From NCBI GenBank assembly GCA_934045905.1, contig OW203761.1, forward strand, positions 28,384,964-28,448,963: a DNA stretch of 64,000 nucleotides, in the 5' to 3' direction. Below the pieces are notes generated by a model. It saw only the letters and a program-made list of their open reading frames with translations, was not told the DNA's origin and ran no database searches. Positions 39,844 to 51,499 of this stretch are shown piece after piece (within the stretch, counting starts at the first letter, position 1; each line of letters begins with the position of its first letter). The translations under genes and the position numbers were made by a program. Origin of the DNA: Leuctra nigra. Lineage: Eukaryota > Arthropoda > Insecta > Plecoptera > Leuctridae.

Positions 39844-40820
39844 ATATTAACTATCGCCTTACACTAATCTAAGCCATGATTCCACCGAGGGGCAAAAAGC
39901 TCCTAAATCGTACCTCCCATGTAGGAAGACAACAGCGTTCAACGGCACGAGAGGAGCATTTGCATCTCTGACGCAAGCATTTCATCTCAAACACACATAG
40001 GTAATAATTATCAAGATTTTTAAACTTTAATCCTTAGAACAGTAATCTGTTATTATATAATAAAATTTATAGATCGATTTATCAAATTCACTTGATGGAA
40101 GCTTCTATTTATTTTTTTTAAATAAGGGTGCGACATCTCACTTTCGAACAAGGTAGGAATGTCTCTAAAATGAAAGGATTTTAATTACACGCGAAAGTTC
40201 CAAATGAGATAATCAAACTTAGAAGAGGTAATTGATGATAGGTGCAAAAAAATTAAACAAGTTATGACATATCGATATCAACGAATTCTTGGGCCAATTT
40301 GAGCCCGAAAAAAGTGTGAGTTGATCAACCGACGACCCGTGGGCTATTCTCCAAGTCACATCGGCCTTCGCCACGTTGGAAGCAATGTAATCACCAGCAC
40401 ATTAACAACTGATTATACCCCAGACCTCGCTACATAATTCCATCGGAAATTAAACATAGGGCACGTGAACCACCAGGCACTTGAGTCAGTTACATTACCT
40501 CCGTAATTTCCAACAGAATAGGTGTGACGATCTTTAATACCAAGACCAAACCCATCGTTACATATTCTACAAGAGATAATCGATTTCCGCATTTATTAAT
40601 TTCAGTCCAAGCGATCATCCTGTAATTTGTATCAGGTGACGTAACGTGAAGAATGGATTGATTCAAGATCAGTTGTTTCTATTGTCTGTTAGATTAGTGG
40701 ATGTTGCCAGGGCGTCCCTAGGATGGCTTTAAGATATCTGTAGGACGTAGGAAGGATCAGCGCTAAGATGCTTCTGAAGGCAGAAGAACGATCGATGCTA
40801 GAGCGACATTTGGCCAGCGC

Positions 40821-41144
40821 TACACTGTAAAAAAGTGATACATTTATTACTGAAGTATGTAGCAGCCGCACTTGGTAAATGTAACAATGCATTGAATAGT
40901 ACATTGATAGATGTTTTACATTTGGTAACGCATTTTATACCCACATTTGAAATATATCTATCAATGTACAAAAATTAACAATACAATTATTGTACATTGA
41001 TCTATATATTTCAAGTGTGGGTATAAAATGCGTTGCCAAATCTAAAACATCTATCGATGTACTAAATGCATTGTTATTTTACCAAGTGCGGCGCTGCCAT
41101 AAACATTAGTAAATAAATGTACCTATCATATTTTTTACAGTGTA
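40821..41144. mobile_element. foldback MITE with TACACTGTAAAA ends
   Basis: Starts TACACTGTAAAAAA and ends TTTTTTACAGTGTA; the arms fold through most of the 324 bp (CATTGATAGATGTTTTACAT with its inverse). A TA at both borders suits a Tc1/mariner-type TA target. It lies about 220 bases from the CNOT6 exon. Confidence 0.85.
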
Positions 41145-41149
41145 GCGTG

Positions 41150-41350
41150 AGTGCAAGGATGTCTCAAGCAAGGCTTTATGTCGGCGCTAGAGTGACGCTT
41201 TGGCAGCTCTACAGGACGGCGCTAGGGTGTCTAAAGGACGGCGCTAAAGTGGCGCTTGGCAGTTCTATAGGACGGCGCTAGGGTGTCTATAGGACGGCGC
41301 TAAAGTGGCGCTTGGCAGCTCTACAGGACGGCGCTAGAGAGTCTATAAGC
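41150..41350. repeat. minisatellite with GGACGGCGCTA units
   Basis: Imperfect ~55-bp units: AGGACGGCGCTAGGGTGTCT alternating with GGCGCTAAAGTGGCGCTTGG and CAGCTCTACA. Ends about 15 bases from the CNOT6 exon donor. Confidence 0.85.
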
Positions 41351-41363
41351 TGTCAACACTCAC

Positions 41364-41515
41364 CATTGTCCCACGCCGCCTCCTTGGTCTTGAGCAGCGC
41401 CGCCAGCCCGATGTTGTCCTTGGGCATGACTCTGTTCAGCATGTTGTCGGAGCCCTCCGCGTTCAACATGGCCAGCTGGTTGAACTCCACCAGGTGCTCC
41501 TTGATCAGCTGGAAC
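41364..41515 (-). CDS. twin: orphan exon of CCR4-NOT subunit 6 deadenylase (CNOT6/twin)
   Basis: 152 nt between acceptor GTGCTTCAG and donor AATG|GTGAGT. It encodes FQLIKEHLVEFNQLAMLNAE followed by GSDNMLNRVMPKDNIGLAAL, the segment of the endonuclease/exonuclease/phosphatase fold that in vertebrate CNOT6L reads VEFNQVAM..EGSEAMLNRVMTKDNIG. CNOT6 removes poly(A) tails in the CCR4-NOT complex. Codon use is GC-rich and both borders are clean, so it looks like a living exon with phase 2 start and phase 1 end. No other exon of the gene (leucine-rich repeats, catalytic N-part, GDFNS or IPSDH parts) was recognised in the window. The gene is therefore a fragment here, split by very long introns, an assembly artefact, or a stray exon copy. 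It lies upstream of the tetraspanin exons on the same strand. Confidence 0.8.
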
Positions 41516-42580
41516 CTGAAGCACAAGACACATCGCATCGTCAGCACTTGGATGTCGGAGACACTCTCCAAGGGAATGTATGGGACGCACCTTAGAGTAG
41601 TTAGTGGTGCCCAGCTACTCTAAGGACGCACACATCGAATGGGTAACCAACGCTTCGCCAATCACTCATCGCCAATCGGGCTACCTAGTCGCTGGGATAC
41701 AATGAGACAAAGGTAGTGATGCAAAGTGTTGGAACTTAGATGATGAAGAGGCCGAGGACGAGACGAGTAACATCTCATCAGTACAATGTCATCAGGTCCC
41801 ATACGTCTTTCCTCCAGAAGACGTCGCGAGTTATTTTACAGTAATAAAGACAAATGTGAGAGATTGAGATAGTTTCCACTTTCCATCTAAAACTCGTCCG
41901 TCTTCTTTGTCCGAAATGAGTTTTCTATGAAACTGATTATTTTTATATAAATGGTGTCAAAAAAGCAGGGACAACTTGTGCCGAAATATCAAGGGGACTT
42001 AATAAGGTCTCCGATGACTGTAATTACCGTACTGAATAATCGTTGCGCAACAAAGGAGCTCGAAGTAATTAATTCAACTTTTGTCTCGACATCGAAACCT
42101 GTCAAATCTAATTGCCCTGAGTGATGTACTTTCCTACGCACTCGCACTAGATCTCCATCTTACATAATGCATTCAATCATGATCGCTTTATGATCGAGTG
42201 AAGCAACGCGGTCATTATTATCCCCTGATCGTGGCGCAACACGACACAATGATGCTCGAAACAGAATCTCGCTTTCCGTGAGACACTGCCCCATATGTCC
42301 CGACTTCGCGATGTTTTTGCTGCCGCGAGACAAAGCGCCGCAGATTCCGCGCAGCAGACGGCTTTTTACTCCGCCTAATTGAATCTCCGGTGATTACTGC
42401 AAGTGAGTCTTCCATTCCCACAGTTGCGACGATTAGGAGGCGCGAGCAGCGTTCAGAAGAAGAAAGTACTGCTGATGAAAAGCTCGAAAGGGTGAAAAAG
42501 CACGACCTTGAAATCTGCTAAAATATTGACTGTAATTTGCAGCGCAATTCAATAGGATAGTAAATAAAATGGAATTCTGT
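41516..42580. other. tract upstream of the CNOT6 exon, no gene recognised
   Basis: Mixed composition with a GC-richer part at 42200-42440. No further CNOT6 exon could be recognised. Confidence 0.4.
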
Positions 42581-42830
42581 ACCTCAGAGGTACAACAAAG
42601 TCCGAAGTTCATTTTCTCGATTTTGCGTTGTACCTGCGCACTTTTGGATTCATATAATCAAACTCTACCAACTACAATTTGATTGAAGTTCACAAATTCA
42701 ATTATGTGAAGGGTTTTCTTACAAATTATTGGTGCCACTATTACAAGATTGTGGATCAAGATTGAACTACTGGTTTTTAATTCACCTCAAGAATCATTTA
42801 AATGGACTTCGGGCCTACTACCTCTAGTGA
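42581..42830. mobile_element. MITE family M, copy 2
   Basis: Left CAGAGGTACAACAAAGTCCG and TCGATTTTGCGTTG; right TCACCTCAAGAATCATTTAA and CGGGCCTACTACCTC. Same subterminal motifs as 4404-4672. Confidence 0.7.
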
Positions 42831-42839
42831 TCAAAATTC

Positions 42840-43530
42840 TATCTAAAGTTTCGTTAATTCGCCTAATCATTTAGTTAGTAAAGCTAACCTCGACTTCGCT
42901 AACAGCTAGTATTACTAACTGACTGAAAGGCTATAATATAAGTTGTTTTCTTACATGTCGTTCTTTCCAGATATACATTAATATTTTCTTCGCTACAGTT
43001 TCACTGACTTCCTAGTTGCGTTAGCAGAATATTCTAGGTGTGAGGTTAGATTTGCATTACATTTCCGTGTGATTTTCTGCACTACGTCGAGTTACCCTCC
43101 CTGTCAGGCTGTCAGGACAGATCTGCGCATTCGCGTCGCGGTGTTTGATGTACGGACACAAGACACCGCGGCACGATTTGCATAGAACCTTCGCTCGCTG
43201 GTGGAAGACACTGCCTGACTGGCAATGAGATCGCAGCATTGTTGTGCGCAGTTGCAGATAACGACGATGCCGACTAGAGTGATGGATGCACGTCACAAAT
43301 GCAGGGGTGGCAAACAAATACACACGCCGAGGAACAATAACTTGGGGCGTCGTTCACTTTCTGGTCTCGCTTTACAATATCTCGGAAGTAATGTGAAGGA
43401 ATTGGTAGTTGCCAATATCGCGTGTAACAACTAATTGGTATCTTGGTAGTTAAAAGTTCACCAAAGACATACAAGAAATGAAGGAAGTTCCCAACAAAGT
43501 TGCTCAGTCTGTCACTGTGTGACCTAAATC
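42840..43530. other. no gene recognised
   Basis: GC-richer 43080-43260 without coding similarity on either strand. Confidence 0.4.
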
Positions 43531-44960
43531 ATCTAGTGGAGCGGTCGCTCCACGCCAGCCAAGTCGTACGGCGCGCGCACACACTCATTTAAAAAGGCTG
43601 GAGCAAACCCACTTTTACTGTAAGCATCAAAGTGGCATTTTCGGCCTACTGGATCTTAAAATTGGAAAATCTCACATTGTTGCGATATATCTTAATTTCG
43701 AGCTATGGCCCACCCTACAACATATACCAAATTTGGGAACAATAGGTTACGCCCTTTGCGCGCTAGAGGGCCGTGAAAACAGTGTTTTAGGGCGGTTTTC
43801 ATAATAATCTCAGTAGTAGTAGTAGGGTGGAGCTAAAATATGGTAAACAGGCCACAGCATAAACAGCTGAACCGATTGATTTAAAATTTTTACCACATAT
43901 GCACTTTTGGCGTCTGAGGTGCCTTTTGCTATAACTGGTTTTATGCCGCCATTTTGAAACCGGAAGTGACGTCATATCTCGTCAACGGCTGGACCGATTG
44001 GAACGAAAATTGCGCCAAACGATCCAGACGGTCATCTATATGCATGATAAGTAGCAAAAGACTAAACATTATGTAAAAGAAACCGGAAATGACGTAATGA
44101 AATTTGAAATACATCGATTGGCTTTTTGGCAACAAAGATTGATCCGATTATTTTGATATTTATGTAACGTATGTACTTTTGACGTCTCATGTGACTTGTT
44201 ATAAAACCAACCGGAAGCCGCCATTTTTAAACCGGAAGTGACATCATATATCAATAACGGCTAAATAGATTTCAACGAAACCAGCGCAAAACAATTTAGA
44301 CGGTCAACTTTATGTATTATCATCAATAATATTTGCAGTTTCTCATACCTAAACCGGAAATGACGTCACACATTTTAATAATCTCACAAATTTTTATTTT
44401 GATGCAATAAATATACTATTTGAGACAGCTTATAAAATTATAATCATGTTTCAAATATACTTCAAGGGGTCAGAGATTTCAGCCGCCATTTTTAAACCGG
44501 AAGTAACGTCATATCTCAAAAACTGGTAGACAAATCGGTATGAAACTAGCGCCAAACGATTCGGATGGCCATCTCTATGGAATATGAACAGTACAAATAG
44601 AATTTTCCTATTTATGAGACCGGAAATGACGTCATTCAAATGTATAAATTATTATAATTCCCTCCTATACAATAAATACATATTCAGAAAGCTTAAAATG
44701 ATACACATCATTTATAGAAATAAATTCTATGTGGCATTGCAGAAAGTTCAGCAGCCATTTTGAAAACCGAAGTGTTTCCATATCTCGGAACTGGGTTGAC
44801 TGATTGGAATGAAACCTTTGCTATTCTTCGTGAAAGATCATTTAAAGCAATTATTTAGGACCATAACGAAATTGTAAAGGGTGATGATTTTTTAAAAGAA
44901 TTTAGTAATTGTTCATTTCATATGTGTCACAAGTTGTTAGAATAAACTAAAAAAAGGAGT
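43531..44960 (+). mobile_element. left half of a second YY1-ETS-CRE inverted-repeat element
   Basis: 43531-43760 repeats the terminus of the 4-kb element (ATCTAGTGGAGCGGTCGCTC, GGCCTACTGGATCTTAAAAT, CCAAATTTGGGAACAATAGG). An array of about seven more diverged units follows (43940-44790), then the same array-end segment (GTCACAAGTTGTTAGAATAA). No right half or second terminus is present within the window. Confidence 0.85.
43940..44790 (+). repeat. diverged YY1-ETS-CRE array
   Basis: Cores at about 43958 (ACCGGAAGTGACGTCATATC), 44082, 44230, 44352, 44495, 44620 and 44766, period ~120-140 bp. Every second unit has GGAAATGACGTCA instead of GGAAGTGACGTCA, as if a two-unit higher-order repeat. Confidence 0.85.
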
Positions 44961-45363
44961 GATATCCCCATAAAAAACACTTCGTGTAAAAATACCAGCC
45001 AAGTCTCTTCAACTAAAAAAAAATATGAAATCTAAAAATTCTGCACTGAAAAGTAGTGATATCAAAAAATTAGCCAAGTCAAAACTTTATTTGAAAATCA
45101 AAAAATACTTGGCGCATCGTTTTTTTTAGGGCATTATAGGTATACTATGTATATGTATATTTCATGTATAATTTATAATTGGCTTATACTTCCAAGCTAT
45201 TTAAGTACACGATGCGCCAAGTATTTTTTGATTTTCAAATAAAGTTTTGACTTGGCAAATTTTTTGATATCACTACTTTTCAGTGCAGAATTTTTAGATT
45301 TCATATTTTTTTTTAGTTGAAGAGACTTGGCTGGTATTTTTACACGAAGTGTTTTTTATGGGG
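44961..45363. mobile_element. foldback family C, copy 4, complete
   Basis: Arms 44961-45128 and 45207-45363 with an ~80-bp spacer. Outer ends CCCCATAAAAAACACTTCGT and ACGAAGTGTTTTTTATGGGG; inner ends ACTTGGCGCATCG and CGATGCGCCAAGT. Defines the whole family unit: about 160-bp arms. Confidence 0.88.
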
Positions 45364-45369
45364 TTATAA

Positions 45370-48300
45370 ATACACGACAGAAAACTAGATTACGAAAATA
45401 AAACCGCTCGTCAACCTAACGCCAGTGTTGTGCTCTCAGGGTTTCGAACCCGAACCCAAACGATCGGGTTCGATCCCCTGGTACCATCATACATTCTGAA
45501 ATAAAACAGTCACTCACAATAATAATACGATATAATCACCATTGTCTTGATACTAATCAACCCTTATTGCAAATGCAATTGCCAATTACTCTATAAGGTC
45601 GGTGTTATAATAGGAAATCGGGACACTTTTCAGTGCCTGTACATGCATCACGCACTAAGGGGAGGCTGACTTGCACTTCCATCCACTCGGGATGGAAGTG
45701 CGCGACATTGATGGTCACCCCTCTCGCAACTAGACAATGAGAGTTATGAGTGAGCGAGATGGGAGATGACATTGGCTCAACGGTAAGACGCGTCACGTAC
45801 ACGCGAAGAATCCTGATCAGATCGACAATCCAGCCTCCGACTGGAACAACGGTAATGACTCGCCGCAGACACAGCCACCCTGATGCCACAAGGACAATCA
45901 ACACACGATATCTCAATTGTGCAGGCATTTGCGCTCCAAAAGATCATGGACCAATACTGAATATTGAACATCCCAGACATTGATTTAGATTGCGTTTTTT
46001 TATGTTAGTGGTGCTGCATTTTTATGAATAGGCTAATCGCGAGAATTGAAAGATTATATCGATTCAGTAATGAAGAAGAATGGTAAGGATGGACGGTGGG
46101 AAGGAGGCAGTCGCGGCCTATTAGTAGTGAACCTTTCCAGCAATCGCCTCTCCACTGAAACCACGAAAAAAACTCAGCTATGATCGAAATGAGATCGAAT
46201 ATGATGGCCCGGATGACAATAAAACATAAATATGAAAAGTTGGTCCTGAAAAGGACCGTTGGGACGTTCCGAATGCGCCTTCTTTTCACCGCTTGCAACT
46301 ATCGGAACAAAACCGCATGATGTCTGCTCTTCAATTGAACGATTCCGTAAACATACATGATTTCAAACATAAATATGTTTGTATATTGTCGACTTCGAAG
46401 ATGAACTAAAGTCGATCTGTTGCTGGAGTGTGTACTTCATTCCGGGGAGCGAATATTTTTCTGGCAAAGACTTCGTAAATGGGAGAAAAAAAATATTTGT
46501 ATAAAATTCCAGTTTTAACATTTTTGAAGTGAATAAATGGTTGGTCCAACTAGATTATGTTTTAAAATGTCATTCACGATAGTTCTGGGATGAAATTGGG
46601 GTCGTTTAAACCCTCTAGAGTAAAAAATTTTCGATTTTTCCATTCGAAATAGAGCATATTTACTGTTAATATATCCTTCATTTTACTGATGTAATAGCTG
46701 TCAGAACACAGTACGTATACTACACTTCTAAATCAGAGTTCTTTTTGTATAAATAAGTAAGTTATTAGAGTTTTTGGCACAGTCAATTTAAGTCCCATTT
46801 ACGAAGTCTTTGCCAGAAAAATTCTCGCTTCCGGCGACATCGCGGAGATTCCAACGCAAGTGAAGAACACGACTCCGATGATTCGTCTGTTCATAGACTG
46901 TTATGATCTTCTACAAGCGGTAATTTGACAAGAGACAACACTCGCGCATTTCATCGGCGTTATCGGCGGCATTATCAGGGGCAGTGCGATGTCGAGACTG
47001 CTCGGGGAATGTTGCTGACCTCCGACAGTCGCAAGTACACTGCGAGCAGAGATGGAGACACAGATATCGACAACTGATCATTGCAGTTATTACCTGATTG
47101 CGAGAGGCGCGCCGATGACATCATTGGTGAAGAAAACAAGGTCTTTGACTCAAGTGGTGGATTTTATGGCGACGATTTGTATAACGATGCGGATTTCAAG
47201 ATGATCTGTATAAGATCTTGGCATTCCGATGAATAAACACGGCAAATTATGCTCTTTTATTATTAAAGATTTTATAAAGATAAATGAATGAGACATGCTT
47301 GCTTAGACGAGTAGGTATGAAGAACTATAAAAAAGAGCGCAGTTTGAAAAGAAAATAATAAAAAAACAGAAATCAGAAATAAAGAAATCACAAGAAAAAA
47401 TAAAATAAGGAACAGTAATATTAAAATATTTCAAAACAAGAAAACTCGTACAAAAAAACACAGAATGGAATACTATAAAAAATTTGTGTATACATTAAAA
47501 CAGTGAGGTGGGAGGAACTTTAATAGAAAATAACATGTGAAATTAGCTCGAGGAGTCAAAAAATTCTCATTGTAGTGAGCTGCTTCACTAAAGATTTATT
47601 TTTATTATTTTTATTTATGAATTAATTCAATTACACTTAGTATTGTAGCCCCACTAAACCAACAGGCCTGGTCTGCGATGCTACTATTACAAACATCAAC
47701 AGATACGGCCATTTTCATTACGCTATAATGATAACTAATTTATCCTATACATTTGCGTTTCCCGACCTTCTTAATCATCATCTCTCCATTATTTCACATA
47801 ATGCGATAACCAAGAATATTAATTTAAAATTAGGTAATCGAATCAATGTTATGCAACAAAGCCAGACTTATAATTTATTGCAGTTTTCTGAGACCTGGCG
47901 AAGGACCACTACACGTGACTCCAACTGGAGCATGAAAATGAAGCATAATCGCATTCTAATTGAGTAGGTATGTCAGAAGATTCAATTAGACCGCTAATGA
48001 CAGGGCGGACTGAAATCAGAGCGGAGGCAACCCTAATGACAATCGGAACCCGATTGTTTCGACAGCCCGACTCACCCAAAACCGGGGCTATTCGCTTCGA
48101 GGAACAACAAATGAACGATGAAAATGCGAGCGCCCGGCCCTTCTCCAATATTTCAATCGTCACTCTGCCTCGCCCGATGATGTCGGACTGACCATTGCGC
48201 CGGCGCGCCTGCAATTGTTCACATTTCCATGGGGAAACAATGCCTCGTTCCAGAGGTCATTAAGTGCTGATGATCAGGTGAAAGGTGGCCTCGTCTCCGC

Positions 48301-50030
48301 AGGACTTGGAGGCCTCGATACGTTCAAATATTGGGATCAAAAGAAAATGCAGTCTATTTTTAACATGTCAAAAAAATTTAAGAATTGTGTACAATATTTG
48401 ACATTATACCTATCGGTATTATTGTAAAGCTTTGCAACCATGACAGAAGGGAAATGTATAGAATCTCATAAAAGGCACAATTTCTGGAGGGTTTCCCTGC
48501 TTGCAAGTTTCAACACGTTCAACCATTCAGGTTCCTAGTTCAATGATTACCTACACTGGCAATTTGATCGCATTATTTTCCCAAGAAATGGCATTTTTGC
48601 ATATTTATGTAGATTATATTCCTCAAATGGTACAGACAAATGGTACAGACAAATGGAACAGACAAATGGTACAGGTGCTATCTTCCAAGATTTAAATACA
48701 AACAATTAAATATTATTTAAAATATTAAAAAAAAAATGTCTCTCAAAGAAAAATCGTCTTTAATTCTACATAGCTGCTGCAATATTTCGAAGGTAAGATC
48801 CATGTGACACGGCTGCGAACTCACGCCGGCTCGCACGAGCACAAGCACGGACTCAAGGGTCGAGGCACGGGTAATGTTCAGAACCTGCGTCGGCGGCTCA
48901 ATCGGCAAGCAAATTAGAGACACCGGACACCACTCGTTTCTGCAACCGTTGCCGATCCGCCCTCGACGCTGTAATTTACTCCGCAATTGGCGATACACGT
49001 AGCGCATTTGAATGAACACCGGCGAGTAGCGAGGAAATGGACGACGACCAAGCGAGAGGTCGGCGAAGACTTCCTGATAACTCGGGAGAAAAATCACTCG
49101 ACCCGAGTCATTGTGCACGAGATCTCTCTCATTTCTGGTACTTAGTTGGCTATTGTAGCCACCACGCATTTACTCATAAAGCAATAAATATCTAACTGTA
49201 TATTACCTATTCTCCAGGACATATGGAGAAACAGGAATCATTGCGATTCCATCAATAAGAAACATAACGCAGAATTCCACTAGGTGATGGATGAGAATGA
49301 CTGTCACAATGATGGCAAATATTTTAAATTCAACACAATACTAGACGCAGATTTATTGATCAGATGTTCACGATGTTGCCATAACAACTACAAGTGTGAG
49401 ATACACCTCACGCGTCGTTATTAATTACCGCACATTAATTATTATTGAGTGTCCTTCATATTTAAATAACATCTAACAAGCTCCCCTCCCAGCACCCTAT
49501 CGGATCCTCTTTGGCACCTCATTAGTATTCATCGAAAAACACCACAAATCAATGAGCACGTGAAACGTCTTGGCTGACGAACATTATGTGTCCGGGCCAA
49601 GGCGGAAGTTTTGTTCGCCGTCTGAACCCCGAGCACGTAGCGCCAATAAGACATCTCTCGTTAGCACAAGACACCGTGTAGCTATCAACAGGTATGAATA
49701 TGCATCCTGAAGTCATCATCGTTATATATAGGCATACCTTATCCCGTTGTTGGACGACACAGAAGCTTACTAATGTTATCATTTCAATTCAAAATATTCG
49801 CGCCAAATTAATGTCAACCAATCAAAGACGTGAAAAGTAAATCGATTATTGAAACAAAATTCGTGCAAGAACTGAATTTCAAACGTAACAGTCCAAGACA
49901 AGAAACAAACAAAAAATGGCGGAAACGAACTAAAAAAATAAGTAGACGCGTGCATGAAAAACAGCTTCAGTGTATTTTATAGGTCGCATTTTTCCTGAAA
50001 CATATTACCTACCCCAAAAATGAGTGCCAG
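45370..50030. other. tract with GC-richer islands, no gene recognised
   Basis: 45640-45900, 46840-47120, 47980-48220 and 48790-49100 are clearly richer in G+C than the AT-rich spacers. The longest frame (48717-49169, minus, 150 codons) has no recognised motif. A short tandem run ACAAATGGTACAG x4 lies at 48627-48674. Confidence 0.4.
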
Positions 50031-50037
50031 AATAACT

Positions 50038-50132
50038 ATTATTTTCATGATGCCTTTTGGGTTAACATTTACTCGAGCTGTATTTGAGATCGATCGAGTA
50101 AATGTGAACCCAAAAGGCATCATGAAAATAAT
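50038..50132. repeat. 39-bp-arm hairpin
   Basis: Left arm TTTTCATGATGCCTTTTGGG then TTAACATTTACTCGA (to 50076), a 17-base loop, right arm TCGAGTAAATGTGAACCC then AAAAGGCATCATGAAAA. One mismatch seen. Could be a MITE remnant or a precursor-like hairpin RNA. Confidence 0.7.
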
Positions 50133-51183
50133 TTAATAATAATTTAATAATCATGAATAAGCTGTTTTTGAGCACGCTGTAGGCAATTGTTTTTACAGTG
50201 CATAGGTACACATTGAATTTTGGAAGAAAATATTCGCGCTAATAACTGCATTTCCAACGTCAGTTGAAAGCGTGAAACAATACATTATTGTCGGGAACAC
50301 ATTGGTATTTGGAACGTTTCCTCTGCATTTGAATCGCGCCTGTGTTCGGAAGGTTTCTCGCGCCGTAACGGCTGTTGTCGCTACTCGCCGGCGTCACGTA
50401 CGTATGATTCGCGATGATTAATGTCGCGGTTATCTGCGGATATTAATTGCGCGCGATCAACTGGGAGATGCGGCTTCACCTCGGCCGTGGAGAACAGAAC
50501 ACAGCGTCCATGAGCTTGTAATTACACGTTGCATTGCTCGCAGCTCTGTCCATGAGGACGACACGAGACACGGAGTTCACACGGGGGTCGGGGTGCGATC
50601 GCGATGAAATCAAAGTGGGATGACAGTTGTAACAATGGAGATCGAGATTTCAACTGAGTTCTGGAAAGTCAGTGGAGATCTCAACTCCAATCTGTTTCCA
50701 CTGGTTTTCAACTCTACGATTGAGACTTCAACCGCGATGTAAGTCACAGTGTGAATATTGAACAAGAAAGATCAAGTCTGCCATGATGTGATAGTTTCAA
50801 AACTCGTGTAAATCACGCTAAAACAAGTTTAAATGTTTTCCTTCACCGTTTTCGGATATTTTTTAAGGTATTAAAGACACCTTTCAATACAGTAGAATGA
50901 AATATGAGCCATCAGATGGTGTTACAAATTATGAGAAATCTGACACTATACAGCCGTCCCCAGGCATATCAAACTGTCAAAAGTCCACTTCGACATCCTA
51001 AAAACCTGATTTGAGCGTTTTGTTACATTTTAGAGGACTTTTGGCAACTAGAAAAAGGCTGTGAAAAAGTTTATTGATACTCAAAGAAATGGGCGTCGTT
51101 TTGTTTAGATTAAAATTCCCTTAGCTGGTGTTACGTCGTGTCAAAGGCCAACGACACCTAAATGACATAATCGAATGAACACA

Positions 51184-51496
51184 CGACAGATGTGGAATAT
51201 CATCCCGATCGTAAGCGACAGATGTGGAATATCATCCCGATCGTAAGCGACAGATGTGGAATATCATCCCGATCGTAAGCGACAGATGTGGAATATCATC
51301 CCGATCGTAAGCTGCAGATCTTGTTCACCTTAATGACATAATCGAATGAACACACGACAGATGTGGAATATCATTCCGATCGTAAGCGACAGATGTGGAA
51401 TATCATCCCGATCGTAAGCTGCAGATCTTGTTCACCTTAATGACATAATCGAATGAACACACGACAGATATGGAATATCATCCCGATCGTAAGCTG
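51184..51496. repeat. 32-bp tandem repeat in a higher-order pattern
   Basis: Unit CGACAGATGTGGAATATCAT CCCGATCGTAAG. Four units (51184-51311), then a ~43-bp linker (CTGCAGATCTTGTTCACCTT, GACATAATCGAATGAACACA), two units, the linker, one unit and the start of the linker. Block copies 4-2-1 with nearly identical linkers. Confidence 0.92.
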
Positions 51497-51499
51497 CAG

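Noticed and set aside
48717..49169. 150-codon minus-strand frame as a gene
   Set aside because: Longest free-standing frame of the middle part, but no domain, no conserved pattern and AT-rich ends; could not be supported.
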